NCBI GenBank assembly: GCA_017651185.1
Contig: JAGCDJ010000037.1
Span: forward strand, 157,859-221,858
Direction: 5' to 3'
DNA from: Bacteroidales bacterium
Lineage (GTDB): Bacteria > Bacteroidota > Bacteroidia > Bacteroidales > ML635J-15
Length of the DNA stretch: 64,000 bases
Position 1 is the stretch's first letter, and the number at the start of each line of letters is the position of its first letter. This document shows positions 50,561 through 60,169 of this stretch, piece by piece. The translations under genes and the position numbers were made by a program. The notes beneath the pieces are model-generated. The model was not told the DNA's origin. It saw only the letters and a list, made by a program, of their open reading frames with translations, and searched no databases.

Positions 50561-53500
50561 ATGAAGAGGTTTATTCAATTTTTGATGTTTGTTCTATTGG
50601 TGTTTACTGCGACAGTTTCCGTTGCAGGACCATTAGATCTTGTAATTACTACCTCAGGCAGAGAGTCCAATTTTTGTACTGGAGATGACGGTAGTATAAA
50701 GGTGTTTGTAACCGATACGACAGGTCAAATAACAAATTTTCATTTTCAGTGGTATTATTCTGACACTGCGATTTTGACAAACGAGACTGGATGGATGCAA
50801 GTTGCAGGTGCAGAGGAAAGTGTTTTGTCGTTTGATAGTATTGTGCCGACTAATTCAGGTTATTATTATTGCAAGGTTTTGTTCGGTTTGAACTATCAGA
50901 GCACAAGGAATTCGGAAAGAATACATGTTAATGTTTTCCAAGGGGTTCCTACGGTGGCTGGTGTTAATGCTCCTCCTGTAGTATGCGAGGGCGAAGCCAT
51001 TGATTTTGAGGCAACCGGTGTGGCAGGACAGCAGACGAGAACCTGGTATTTTGGAGATGAAATGCTTTCTTATGGAAACTCTTATCACATTGCAAGTGCG
51101 CTTCCGTCAAATTCTGGTGAATATACATTTGTTGCTAGCAATGCCTGCGGTGATGCCGTATACGGACCATTTGTGGTTTCTGTTACAGAATTGCCACGCA
51201 TAGTTTCGCAGCCACGTTCTGCTGGTATTTGTGCAGGTGACGATTTGCATTTCGGAGTAAGGGCAACTGGTGACGATTTGCAATACCAGTGGTTCTACCA
51301 GGGTGCTGAATATGATGCAACAAATCCTACGTCAACTAGCGATACGCTTGTAATAGCACAGGTTCCCGATGTTTCTTATACTGCAACATTCTGCGTGCAG
51401 GTATCTAATTCATGTGCAACGGTAACCTCACGTAACGTAGGTACTGTAGTAAGCGAAATGCCTAGCATTGTCGGTCATCCTAGGCCCGAGACTGTATGTG
51501 CTGGCGTAGAGGTTAGTCTATCTTCGGATGCTACTACCAATTATCCTATCGATACTATTACATATCAGTGGTATTTGGACGGAGTTCCAGTTGAAGGAGG
51601 AATTTCGAATATAATATCTTTTGCAATGGACTCTGCTCACATGGGTGAATATTATTGCGAGTTTACGAATGGTTGTGGTACGGTGCGTAGCAATAGCGCA
51701 CAGGTTTCAGTAATGATGCCGCCAGTTGTTGAATCTCAACCCGTAGATATTTCTGTATGTGAAGGTGAAAGTGCAGACCTCTTTGCAAAAATAACAGGAT
51801 TTGAACCAATAGAGTATACATGGTTTAAAGACAACGGAGAAAACCTTGATTTTACAGATATAACAGATCTAGATCATGATATTACTGGTAACCATACCAA
51901 TACTTTGGTTGCTAATCCTGCATCCGAAGCACATGAGCATTTCTACTATTGTTTGGCAACAAACCAGTGCGGTTCTGTTCGTACCGATACAGTATACATA
52001 ACAGTTAATCAGCATATTAAAATATATCCATTGTTGCCTGCTAGTTTTGTTGTATGCGAAGGCATCGATACATTGATAGACATATCAATGGCTGGTGGTG
52101 TGCCTAGTATATACGAAGGATCTGAGCATGTGTACGATTTCGAAGAGGCAGGAGTAACATTTGCATGGCATAGGCATGGCGAGACTGAAGTATTATCCGA
52201 TAGTCCAATACTGCATTTCGCAAGTGTAAGTGAAGATGATTATGGATATTATGTATGCGATGTTGAAAACTCATGCGGTTTGGCTACCGATAATTATGGT
52301 TATACTATTGACCCGATATTCGTCAGTGTGATAGCAACCCCAACAATACTTGTTCAACCACAAGACCTTGATGTCTGCACAGGAGGTTCTCTTTCTCTCT
52401 CTTTGACTGCCGATGGCGATGGTCTTAGATATGTATGGTATAGAAATGGAGAAATGCTTAATAATAACCAGCCGACCTATACTGCACCTGGTGTTGCTGC
52501 ACAGTATGGCGGCGAATATTGGTGTAAGGTAGAATCGGAACACGGTTGTGCTGCTGCTTACTCCGATACGGTTACGGTTACCGTTGGAACAACTCCCGAA
52601 ATTTCGTGGCAGCCGACACCTGCAGTAATGGCAATCTGCGAAGGTGAGGAATATGCTCTTCGTATGAGAGCAACTGGCGACGGTGTTCACTATCAGTGGT
52701 ACAACAATGGAGTTGCAATTCCGGGACAAACAACCGATAGTCTTTACATTGCACATGTTACTCGCAGCAACGATGGCGTATTCTATTGTATCGCTTCCAA
52801 TGCTTGCGACGAAGCACGTACCAACAATGCTACACTTACTGTAAACAACGCTCCCGACATGACTCTCGGTCCGGATCGTAATCCTTGCCGTGGCGAAAGT
52901 GTTGTTCTCGGACCACAGGGCGATGAAGAATATGGACATTATTCATGGAACTTTGGTACATACGGATATCAGCCAACATTGACTGTTTCGCTTGGTGGTA
53001 CTTATATCCTCGAGGTTTCCGATTCGGCACATGGCAACTGCGTGGCTCGTGATACTGTTGTTGTAACATACCACGATTATTTTGACATTGCATTCGATAG
53101 TACTGAAGTTATAACATGTGGACAGTTTGTACTTGATGCAGGTGCTGGTGCAGCAGAATACCAGTGGAGTACAACAGATATGACAAGTTCAATAACAATA
53201 GGTATGAGCGGTTTCTATATGGTAACTGTAGATGGTGACGGATACGGATGTACAACCTCTGCTGCTGTTAATGTTACAATAGGCGAAGAGATCGTGATAA
53301 ATCTTGGTGACGATTTTACAGCATCTGTTGATTCTGTTGTTGAGATAGGTGTTCCTGCTGTATTCGAGTCTTATATGTGGAATACTGGTTATACTGGACC
53401 AAAATTGACAGTTAGCGGTGATGACTATGGAATTGGCCCTCATACATTCTGGGTTCAGGTTTCTAATTCAGGTTGTCATGCAAGTGATACTATAGTAATT

Positions 53501-53776
53501 AACTTCATGGAAGGCGGTTATGTTGCAGAGGAATCTATGCCATTGGCAAGCATCTATCCAAATCCGGCAAGCGACTATTTGAACATAGTTTCTGCTAATG
53601 GTGCGATGAGTTCAATTCAAATCTACGACATGACAGGCAGACTTGTAAAGGATGTTAAAATAAACGATGAGGTGTTTACACTGAACGTGGAAACAATGGT
53701 TGACGCTACATATTTTGTTAAGATAATATATAGTGACGGCAATACTGGTGTCAGCAAGTTTATAATTAACAGATAA
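50561..53776 (+). CDS. Giant Ig-repeat surface protein with T9SS sorting domain
   Basis: The product is 1071 residues. A signal peptide (ending VSVAG) is followed by about eight Ig/PKD-like repeats, each with a variant of VCEGE at the start and YQWYxNG in the core (YQWYLDGVPVEGG, YQWYNNGVAIPG), and paired cysteines. The end (SIYPNPASDYLNIVSANGAM, then YDMTGRLVKDVK, VSKFIINR) is a type A sorting domain. This is an adhesin or matrix protein cleaved by PorU. Its stop codon overlaps the ftsX start (TAATG), an unexpected pairing. Confidence 0.92.
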   Translation: MKRFIQFLMFVLLVFTATVSVAGPLDLVITTSGRESNFCTGDDGSIKVFVTDTTGQITNFHFQWYYSDTAILTNETGWMQVAGAEESVLSFDSIVPTNSGYYYCKVLFGLNYQSTRNSERIHVNVFQGVPTVAGVNAPPVVCEGEAIDFEATGVAGQQTRTWYFGDEMLSYGNSYHIASALPSNSGEYTFVASNACGDAVYGPFVVSVTELPRIVSQPRSAGICAGDDLHFGVRATGDDLQYQWFYQGAEYDATNPTSTSDTLVIAQVPDVSYTATFCVQVSNSCATVTSRNVGTVVSEMPSIVGHPRPETVCAGVEVSLSSDATTNYPIDTITYQWYLDGVPVEGGISNIISFAMDSAHMGEYYCEFTNGCGTVRSNSAQVSVMMPPVVESQPVDISVCEGESADLFAKITGFEPIEYTWFKDNGENLDFTDITDLDHDITGNHTNTLVANPASEAHEHFYYCLATNQCGSVRTDTVYITVNQHIKIYPLLPASFVVCEGIDTLIDISMAGGVPSIYEGSEHVYDFEEAGVTFAWHRHGETEVLSDSPILHFASVSEDDYGYYVCDVENSCGLATDNYGYTIDPIFVSVIATPTILVQPQDLDVCTGGSLSLSLTADGDGLRYVWYRNGEMLNNNQPTYTAPGVAAQYGGEYWCKVESEHGCAAAYSDTVTVTVGTTPEISWQPTPAVMAICEGEEYALRMRATGDGVHYQWYNNGVAIPGQTTDSLYIAHVTRSNDGVFYCIASNACDEARTNNATLTVNNAPDMTLGPDRNPCRGESVVLGPQGDEEYGHYSWNFGTYGYQPTLTVSLGGTYILEVSDSAHGNCVARDTVVVTYHDYFDIAFDSTEVITCGQFVLDAGAGAAEYQWSTTDMTSSITIGMSGFYMVTVDGDGYGCTTSAAVNVTIGEEIVINLGDDFTASVDSVVEIGVPAVFESYMWNTGYTGPKLTVSGDDYGIGPHTFWVQVSNSGCHASDTIVINFMEGGYVAEESMPLASIYPNPASDYLNIVSANGAMSSIQIYDMTGRLVKDVKINDEVFTLNVETMVDATYFVKIIYSDGNTGVSKFIINR

Positions 53777-54648
53777 TGAAGAAATCAAACATCAAAAGTA
53801 AAATAAGAGGTGCTTACCTGACTTCGGTGGTAAGCATCTCGCTTGTTTTGTTGTTGTTGGGAATTGTAGGACTATTGGTTCTCAATGCAAAGCAGATGTC
53901 AGACTATGTGAAGGAGAACCTTTGTTTTTCGCTTATAATAAGCAACGATGCGGCAGAACCTGACATCAAGCAGTTTCAGAAGACATTGGATACCCACGAT
54001 TTCATAAAGGCAACCGAATATATAACCAAGGAAGATGCCGCAAAGCAACTTCAGGAAGAACTCGGCGAAGATTTTATTGAGACGTTGGGGTACAATCCGT
54101 TGTCGCCAACGATAAACGTGTATCTTAACTCCGACTATGCTAGTCCCGATAGTATCGCCAAACTGGAAGGATTCTTCCTTTCTAAGTCGGATATTGTAAA
54201 CGAAGTTTCGTACCAGCAGAATCTTGTTAATCTTATTAACGATAACATACGCAAGGTAAGCATAATACTTTTGGCATTGAGCGCTTTGTTTTTCTTGATT
54301 TCATTCGCATTGCTTAACAATACAATTCGTTTGCAGATATATTCCAAGCGCTTTATTATCAATACTATGAAGTTGGTTGGAGCAAAGAAAAACTTTATAC
54401 GCCGACCATTTATTGCTTCGGGAGCATTGCAGGGCCTTATAAGTTCGCTGATTGCAATTGCTCTGCTATATGCGATAATATGCTTTGCAAACGCACAGTT
54501 GGGTGACCTTATCGGAACAATAGACCCATGGGTAATAGCATTGCTTTTTGTTGCTGTTGCTGTTATTGGCATTTTGCTTTGCGTGTTCGCAACCTTGTTG
54601 TCAATAAATAAGTATTTGCGATTGAAAACTATAAACCTGTACTATTAG
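53776..54648 (+). CDS. ftsX: Cell division ABC-type protein FtsX
   Basis: The product is 290 residues. FtsX is the membrane half of FtsEX, which activates cell-wall hydrolases at the division site. One N-terminal helix (23-46), a periplasmic domain (47-165), and three helices near the C-terminus fit the family. RLQIYSKRFIINTMKLVGAK and NFIRRPFIASGALQGLIS are conserved. No ftsE lies next to it. ATG shares a base with the stop codon of the Ig protein. Confidence 0.93.
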   Translation: MKKSNIKSKIRGAYLTSVVSISLVLLLLGIVGLLVLNAKQMSDYVKENLCFSLIISNDAAEPDIKQFQKTLDTHDFIKATEYITKEDAAKQLQEELGEDFIETLGYNPLSPTINVYLNSDYASPDSIAKLEGFFLSKSDIVNEVSYQQNLVNLINDNIRKVSIILLALSALFFLISFALLNNTIRLQIYSKRFIINTMKLVGAKKNFIRRPFIASGALQGLISSLIAIALLYAIICFANAQLGDLIGTIDPWVIALLFVAVAVIGILLCVFATLLSINKYLRLKTINLYY

Positions 54649-54649
54649 C

Positions 54650-54994
54650 ATGATTAGAAGAAAAGAAGAAGCAGAGGTTATTGTGGCCGAGAATGTCGCT
54701 GGTGGCAATGCAAAAATCTACAAGAACATGATGGTTAATGCATCAGAAATGCTTGGTATGGGGCGTATGGTAGCGCGTGTTGTGTTGCCTTCGGGAAGCA
54801 GCATTGGCGAGCATGCTCATGTTGATGATGCCGAATTGTATTATATTCTGAAAGGCGAGGCAACTGTTACCGATAATGACAAAACAGAAATCTTACATGC
54901 TGGCGATGCTGTTTTTACAGGTGGTGGTGCTCGTCATAGCATAGCAAACATGACCGATGAGGATGTTGAGTTCCTTGCTGTGATTATAGAATAG
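54650..54994 (+). CDS. Cupin-fold protein
   Basis: The product is 114 residues, starting one base after the ftsX stop. SSIGEHAHVDDAELYYILKG gives the first cupin motif with H, H and E, and GDAVFTGGGARHSIANM the second with its His. It should bind a metal. Single-domain cupins of this size are sugar isomerases, dioxygenases or binding proteins; the substrate is unknown. Confidence 0.88.
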   Translation: MIRRKEEAEVIVAENVAGGNAKIYKNMMVNASEMLGMGRMVARVVLPSGSSIGEHAHVDDAELYYILKGEATVTDNDKTEILHAGDAVFTGGGARHSIANMTDEDVEFLAVIIE

Positions 54995-55017
54995 GAAAAA
55001 ATTGTATTTGTTTCTAT

Positions 55018-55050
55018 AAGCGCGTTTCTTTGAGGAATGCGCTTTTTTAT
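55018..55050 (+). terminator. Intrinsic terminator after the ftsX-cupin genes
   Basis: AAGCGC, an imperfect middle with TTTC/GGAA pairs, GCGCTT, then TTTTTT. Confidence 0.82.
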
Positions 55051-55062
55051 TTAAATCCCAAG

Positions 55063-55131
55063 AGGTCATTCCGCAAAGCAGAACGAACCGACTAAGGGAC
55101 GTGTCGTATGAGTTCGCTTGTGCGGAATCTC
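55063..55131. repeat. REP-like long imperfect hairpin
   Basis: GTCATTCCGCAAAGC ... GCTTGTGCGGAATCT forms an imperfect ~70-base hairpin between the terminator and the MATE stop codon. It is a familiar Bacteroidales intergenic repeat type. Confidence 0.6.
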
Positions 55132-55134
55132 CTT

Positions 55135-56478
55135 TTATTTTCTCCACTTGGCAATTTTCATGTAGGATACAGATGTAACTAGGAGAAGAGTTCCGTAGAG
55201 AACTTCTGTACACCATATCCATTCAATGCTGAGATTCCATATACTAGAACTGAGATACAGATATACCACGTACAAAACAAGTACGCAGGCTTCAAGAAGC
55301 AGAGCCGACAGCGTATGTCCCGTTCCTGAAATAAACTCGAAGTATATCATGGCTGGCGCAAGGACAAGTGTTGCCGCAAGAATAACATATATGGTACTTG
55401 CCGAGTTGGCTGCCAAGATAAGGTCATCGGTGTAGATTCGGGCAATGTATTGTGGTGCGCAGACGCAAATAACTACCAAAGGAATGATTGTTGCAATACT
55501 CATCTTGACAATCTTTACCAATGTGCGCGGAATTTCCTCTTGTTTTCCTGCGCCAATCAGTCGGCTTGTAAGTGTATTGGATGTTGCGCTGAAGGCGAAT
55601 ACAGGAATTGTCACCAGCATATATACGCTACGCACTATACCTGACACTGCAATTGGCATTTCACCAGTATGTTCTATCATTGCAAAGAAGACAAACCATA
55701 GTCCGAACGACATAAGTCGCTGAAGCATAGTCGGAAATGCTAATTTTAGTACAGACTTTAAAAGCGGTGGTTCAATTTTTCCAAACTCAAATAGTGCATA
55801 TTTGCGGAATGGTATCATTTTCAAGGTGTGGAACAAAAATAGTAGCAAGGCCGACAATTCTGCGCATACCGATGAAAGTCCAGCTCCTCTTATGCCCATT
55901 TCGGGAAATCCCAAGTTGCCGAATATCAGCGAGTAGTCGAGAAAAATATTCACGGCGGCCATCAATATGGTCGTGTAGGTGATTATTTTAGTGTTCGACA
56001 GTCCTATGTACAGCGACCTGAACAGATAGTTTATGCATACTATTACAATTCCGTAGTGCCTGTAGTTGGTGAATTGCAGTGCTGCCTCATAGACATTCGG
56101 AGAGTCGATGATTAGGTCGAGCAGAATGTCCGAAAAGAAATGCATTATTACCCAAAGCGTTATTCCTAGGATGGTTGTAAAAAGCAATCCGTGTTCGAAA
56201 ACAACGCCTATCTGCTTGTAGTTTTGCTCTCCAAATCGTCTGGCAATTATGATTTGCACACCAATGGCAAATCCCATTGCCAAAGCAGTGAATACCAAGT
56301 AATATATTCCCGCAAGCATAACAGCACCGAGTTCTATGTTTCCAACATGTCCGATGAAAACGGTGTTGACAAAAACCATTATGGTCTGGGCGAGGTTGCC
56401 GAATATAATGGGGTAGGAAATTTGCCAGATTTCCTTGTTTGTTACCGATAGTGCTGGTTTGTTTTGGTTCCCTTTCAT
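55135..56478 (-). CDS. MATE-family efflux transporter
   Basis: The product is 447 residues with twelve predicted helices in two six-helix halves. ISYPIIFGNLAQTIMVFVNT, GFAIGVQIIIARRFGEQNYK and the second-half SNTLTSRLIGAGKQEEIPRT are MATE signatures. The family exports cationic drugs, toxins or metabolites using sodium or protons. Specificity cannot be read from sequence. It follows a C25 peptidase gene on the same strand after four bases. Confidence 0.93.
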   Translation of the reverse strand: MKGNQNKPALSVTNKEIWQISYPIIFGNLAQTIMVFVNTVFIGHVGNIELGAVMLAGIYYLVFTALAMGFAIGVQIIIARRFGEQNYKQIGVVFEHGLLFTTILGITLWVIMHFFSDILLDLIIDSPNVYEAALQFTNYRHYGIVIVCINYLFRSLYIGLSNTKIITYTTILMAAVNIFLDYSLIFGNLGFPEMGIRGAGLSSVCAELSALLLFLFHTLKMIPFRKYALFEFGKIEPPLLKSVLKLAFPTMLQRLMSFGLWFVFFAMIEHTGEMPIAVSGIVRSVYMLVTIPVFAFSATSNTLTSRLIGAGKQEEIPRTLVKIVKMSIATIIPLVVICVCAPQYIARIYTDDLILAANSASTIYVILAATLVLAPAMIYFEFISGTGHTLSALLLEACVLVLYVVYLYLSSSIWNLSIEWIWCTEVLYGTLLLVTSVSYMKIAKWRK

Positions 56479-56482
56479 TCGG

Positions 56483-59400
56483 TTATTGCTTGATAATCTT
56501 GTGAGTGTGCGTCATGTTTCCAGAGCAAATGCGGATAATGTACATTCCATTTGTAAACCCTTGCAAAGTTAATGCGTTTTGACCATACGATAGTTTCCCT
56601 TGTGCAATGTTTTTGCCGCAGATGTCACTGACGGTATACTGAGCATCTTCTCCGTAGTATTCTATAATGAAGTTTCCGTTAGACGGATTTGGGAATATTC
56701 TTGTCGCATCATTGGCGAGGCGGCGCCTGTTAACCAGTATTGTATTGACTTCTGTACGTTCCGACTCTCCGTTGCTACATACGCTCGAAATAGTATAATA
56801 GTTTCCTTCTGGTATGATTGTCGAAGAGGTTACAAATGTAGTGTCGCTAGTGTTTCCAATAAGTTGTCCCGATTCGTAAATGTTGTATGATATTGCGTTT
56901 GGAACTGGTGACCAGACAATTGAGTCGTTGTAAGTCGTTATGTAGCAGGTCGCATTTTCTGGAGCATCGCAAGGTTCGTGGAATACTGTTATGCAGATAG
57001 TTGTATCGGTGTATAGGTTGGCGTTGCAGTCGGGAAGAATCGAAAAGCAATGTTCTCCATTTTCAAGGTAGGTTATTTCGTATAAGTTTCCCGAAATGCC
57101 AGATTCGAGCAGGGTTCCGTTGTCGAAAATGCTTATTGGTTCGGTCGGGTATATTTTGTAACCTGATATTTTTATGTCATCGATGCAGAGGAAGTTTTTG
57201 TTGCGCGATATGTTTCTTATTGCAACATATTTTGCCAAATCGGGAACGGAATATGTCTTGAACGTCCAGTTGTCGGGGTCGGCAGAACCTCTTACGGTGC
57301 ACGAATCCAATCTTATTATGGTGTCATCGGTCATATAGTAAACTTCCATCGTTTCCCAGTAGTTTGTTTGGTGGCTGCCTCTTACATAGAATGAAAATTC
57401 AAAGTCGCTGATGTAGTTTAGTTCCCTGCTGAAAATCCAGTCGTTTGTTGTAAGAGATGCGCTTCTGATGCTTGCTAGGAATCGTTTTCCCGAATGCGGA
57501 TGTATCACTGAATATAGGTCTGACTCGTCTGAATACGCCATTAGGGGGTCAAAAGCGATGAACGCCATCTTTTCCATATTGTTTGGGAAAGTATATCCTG
57601 AGATTATCCCAGTTTGTGAGTCATCGCCGTCGATATATGTCCAACCTGCATTTCCTGCGGGGTTTATGGCAAATGGCGGATATGCGTCGGCATTGTCGAA
57701 GTCGTCAAAAATTGTATGCTTCTTTATTGTTAGGTCGTTCCATGAGATGGTACAACTGTCGCCTTGCTGTTCAAGCGAAATGAAATCAGGAGGATAGCAG
57801 TCCTGTCCTGTAAGTGCTATGTTGAAATGACTTTCTATTGTAGTGTCGTTGTATTCTATAGTTGCAGCAATGTCGAATATATGTCCGTATGGTGTTCTGT
57901 TGTCGATATGTATGTCAATGCTGTTGTTTATGGCGGTTTCTCCCTGCTGTATTGGGAGGAATATTGCAGAATCGGTTCTTATTGTTATAAGTTCATCGTC
58001 GCAGGATATTCTAAACCTGATACTATCCGATTGGGTGTCACCCCAATTTTTTAGCGATATCGATAATTTTGTACTGATGCCCGAGTTTACCGAAGTAGGG
58101 TTTATGTCGATTATATTGATATATGGGGCGCCAGATCTTATGACGGGAATGCTGTCGTATATTGTCGTAGTGTTAAATGCCGTGATAACTAGCAGTGCTT
58201 TCCCTTCATGCAGGTTATGTCCGATTGTGACAATTCCGCGCGAATTTGTAAATCCCTTGAAGTAGTTTCCGTCCTGTGATAAGCATACGAGGGCATTCCT
58301 CACTTCGGTTCCGTCGTCGGTGGTTATTTTTGTAGTGTAGTTTTGTCCTGTTGTTGCAATGTTTTGCGATGATTTGATTTTGTCGGGTGTCTTTGTGCGA
58401 AGTTGCAGGGATGCGTCGCCAAAACTTATCCAGGTTTTCACGGTTTCAATGTCGCTGTCTTGTGCCGATTCGCAAAGCATAAGGTAGAATGCATTTAGGA
58501 TTATAGAACCCCAGTGCGTGCGCTGTTCGTTTGTATTAAGTCCGTTGCTGGTTGTGTCATTGTCGTAGTCGTATCCGCCCGAGAGTATGTCGTAGAAATA
58601 GTCCTGTCCGCGCATTGGAGGGTTCCACGGTTGATTGATGCTTGACATAAGCGTTGTGACGGCGCCGCCGTGCGGGGCTTTCATCCATTTTTCGGCAAAG
58701 CAGTCTTCGTTGTGGTAGGCACCGTTTCTGCAAGCAACCGAAATCACAAATGGAAGTTTGTCTCCATTGCTACTGGTATATACGCTTGCACTTCCGTAAT
58801 TTCCTGTCAGCCAATATGAACCACTTCCATGTCCGCAGTATGCAATTGATGAAGCACCTAAATTTATGCTGCTGGCAAGTATGTTTGAGGATACATCGCT
58901 TGTAGTTGCATAGTGCTGAGAATGAGTGTTATATGTAAAATGTGACAATTTGTTTTCGTATATCTTGCCTACATGTTCATAGTCTAGTTCGTTGTCGTCG
59001 CCAGGACCTTCTTCGGAACCTATTCCTATGAATTTCTCGCGCCAATCGTGGCAATTGTTTGGATTTTTCTCGTAGTTGATGCTTTTTTGTATTTGAATGG
59101 CAAGTTCTTCTTCATTGTTGCACGAAAATCTGCCGATGGCGACATCGGGGTAGTCATCGGTTCCGGAAACGCACCCTAATGCGGGGTCGGTAGGGCAGTC
59201 CACGCAAGTTTCTGTGCCGAGTTGGTCCGATTGAATGTCGTTCCAGTCGCCAACTATCTGTACAAATAGCAGGTTGGGGTTCTGGTTGTATGCTTGTGCA
59301 ATTCTCGACCTTACGTTTTCTGCTGAATCGCAGAACTGTAAAGTTACGTTGTATCCCATTTCGCGTTTCCATTTTATGTATGGTGCTATGACGGAATCGT

Positions 59401-60022
59401 ATCTTTCTGGAGTAAGCACTAGGATGTCGCCGTAGTCGTAATTGGGCAATGTTGTTGCCGTTCTGTCCGATTTGTGCGTTATTCTTATTGAAATCCTATC
59501 GTAAATGCGCAATCTCTTTTGTCGGGCGTTGTACTGGAAAGGGAATATCCTTATGTTTGATTTTTTTTCAGCACGGAAGAGAAAAGCATCCTCAACAGCA
59601 ATGTTTGTTTCTGGGAAAAAGTAGTCGCATAATGCTTCTTCGCAGGTTAAATATGGAATAGAATCGGGGTTCTGGTTGCGATATATTGTCCCGCGCGAAG
59701 GAAGTATCGGAAAGTCGAGTTGTATTTCCTGATATTCAAGATTGCTTGTGTCTACCGAAATAATGTCGTCGTCGCTAATGCTTGTTGTTGTACTGGCAAA
59801 CGGCAGTTCCGGCCAACCCTTACGTTCTGTGAAAATATTCTTGCCGATGTCTATCCTTGAAAAAGTACCTTGTGCGGTTTCTATTTCGTTAATCTTATAA
59901 CTGTCAAGTGTAAATTCTATGCGAGTGCCACCCATTTCCTCATATTTTTTGAAGGAATAGTGCTGCGACATAACCGGCAATGCGGCTAATGCACACAATA
60001 TGGACACAAGCAATTTCTTCAT
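56483..60022 (-). CDS. Gingipain-like C25 cysteine peptidase, T9SS cargo
   Basis: The product is about 1179 residues from MKKLLVSILCALAALPVMSQ; an upstream ATG adds six residues and is less likely. A C25 propeptide-like region (30-195) precedes the peptidase domain: ILVLTPERYDSVIAPYIKWK, YCGHGSGSYWLTGNY with catalytic His (~397), and FVISVACRNGAYHNEDCFAE with catalytic Cys (~428). A beta region and a discoidin/MAM-like domain follow. The end (RIFPNPSNGNFIIEYYGEDA, IIRICSGNMTHTHKIIKQ) is a type A sorting domain. It should be secreted by T9SS and trimmed by PorU. Confidence 0.94.
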   Translation of the reverse strand: MKKLLVSILCALAALPVMSQHYSFKKYEEMGGTRIEFTLDSYKINEIETAQGTFSRIDIGKNIFTERKGWPELPFASTTTSISDDDIISVDTSNLEYQEIQLDFPILPSRGTIYRNQNPDSIPYLTCEEALCDYFFPETNIAVEDAFLFRAEKKSNIRIFPFQYNARQKRLRIYDRISIRITHKSDRTATTLPNYDYGDILVLTPERYDSVIAPYIKWKREMGYNVTLQFCDSAENVRSRIAQAYNQNPNLLFVQIVGDWNDIQSDQLGTETCVDCPTDPALGCVSGTDDYPDVAIGRFSCNNEEELAIQIQKSINYEKNPNNCHDWREKFIGIGSEEGPGDDNELDYEHVGKIYENKLSHFTYNTHSQHYATTSDVSSNILASSINLGASSIAYCGHGSGSYWLTGNYGSASVYTSSNGDKLPFVISVACRNGAYHNEDCFAEKWMKAPHGGAVTTLMSSINQPWNPPMRGQDYFYDILSGGYDYDNDTTSNGLNTNEQRTHWGSIILNAFYLMLCESAQDSDIETVKTWISFGDASLQLRTKTPDKIKSSQNIATTGQNYTTKITTDDGTEVRNALVCLSQDGNYFKGFTNSRGIVTIGHNLHEGKALLVITAFNTTTIYDSIPVIRSGAPYINIIDINPTSVNSGISTKLSISLKNWGDTQSDSIRFRISCDDELITIRTDSAIFLPIQQGETAINNSIDIHIDNRTPYGHIFDIAATIEYNDTTIESHFNIALTGQDCYPPDFISLEQQGDSCTISWNDLTIKKHTIFDDFDNADAYPPFAINPAGNAGWTYIDGDDSQTGIISGYTFPNNMEKMAFIAFDPLMAYSDESDLYSVIHPHSGKRFLASIRSASLTTNDWIFSRELNYISDFEFSFYVRGSHQTNYWETMEVYYMTDDTIIRLDSCTVRGSADPDNWTFKTYSVPDLAKYVAIRNISRNKNFLCIDDIKISGYKIYPTEPISIFDNGTLLESGISGNLYEITYLENGEHCFSILPDCNANLYTDTTICITVFHEPCDAPENATCYITTYNDSIVWSPVPNAISYNIYESGQLIGNTSDTTFVTSSTIIPEGNYYTISSVCSNGESERTEVNTILVNRRRLANDATRIFPNPSNGNFIIEYYGEDAQYTVSDICGKNIAQGKLSYGQNALTLQGFTNGMYIIRICSGNMTHTHKIIKQ

Positions 60023-60101
60023 CTCGACTACAGCAATCATTTAGGAAACGCAAAAATATGAAAAAAATTGCATACTAAGTTGCCTTTTGACTTATGTCAA
60101 T

Positions 60102-60130
60102 AAAAAATGGAAGTCGTGAAACTTCCATTT
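60102..60130 (-). terminator. Intrinsic terminator of the LRR gene
   Basis: On the minus strand AAATGGAAGT (60130-60121), loop ttcacg, ACTTCCATTT (60114-60105), then TTT. Ten pairs. Confidence 0.82.
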
Positions 60131-60169
60131 GTATTTATGTTTTGTGTCTGCGATTTATTGCCTGAAATT

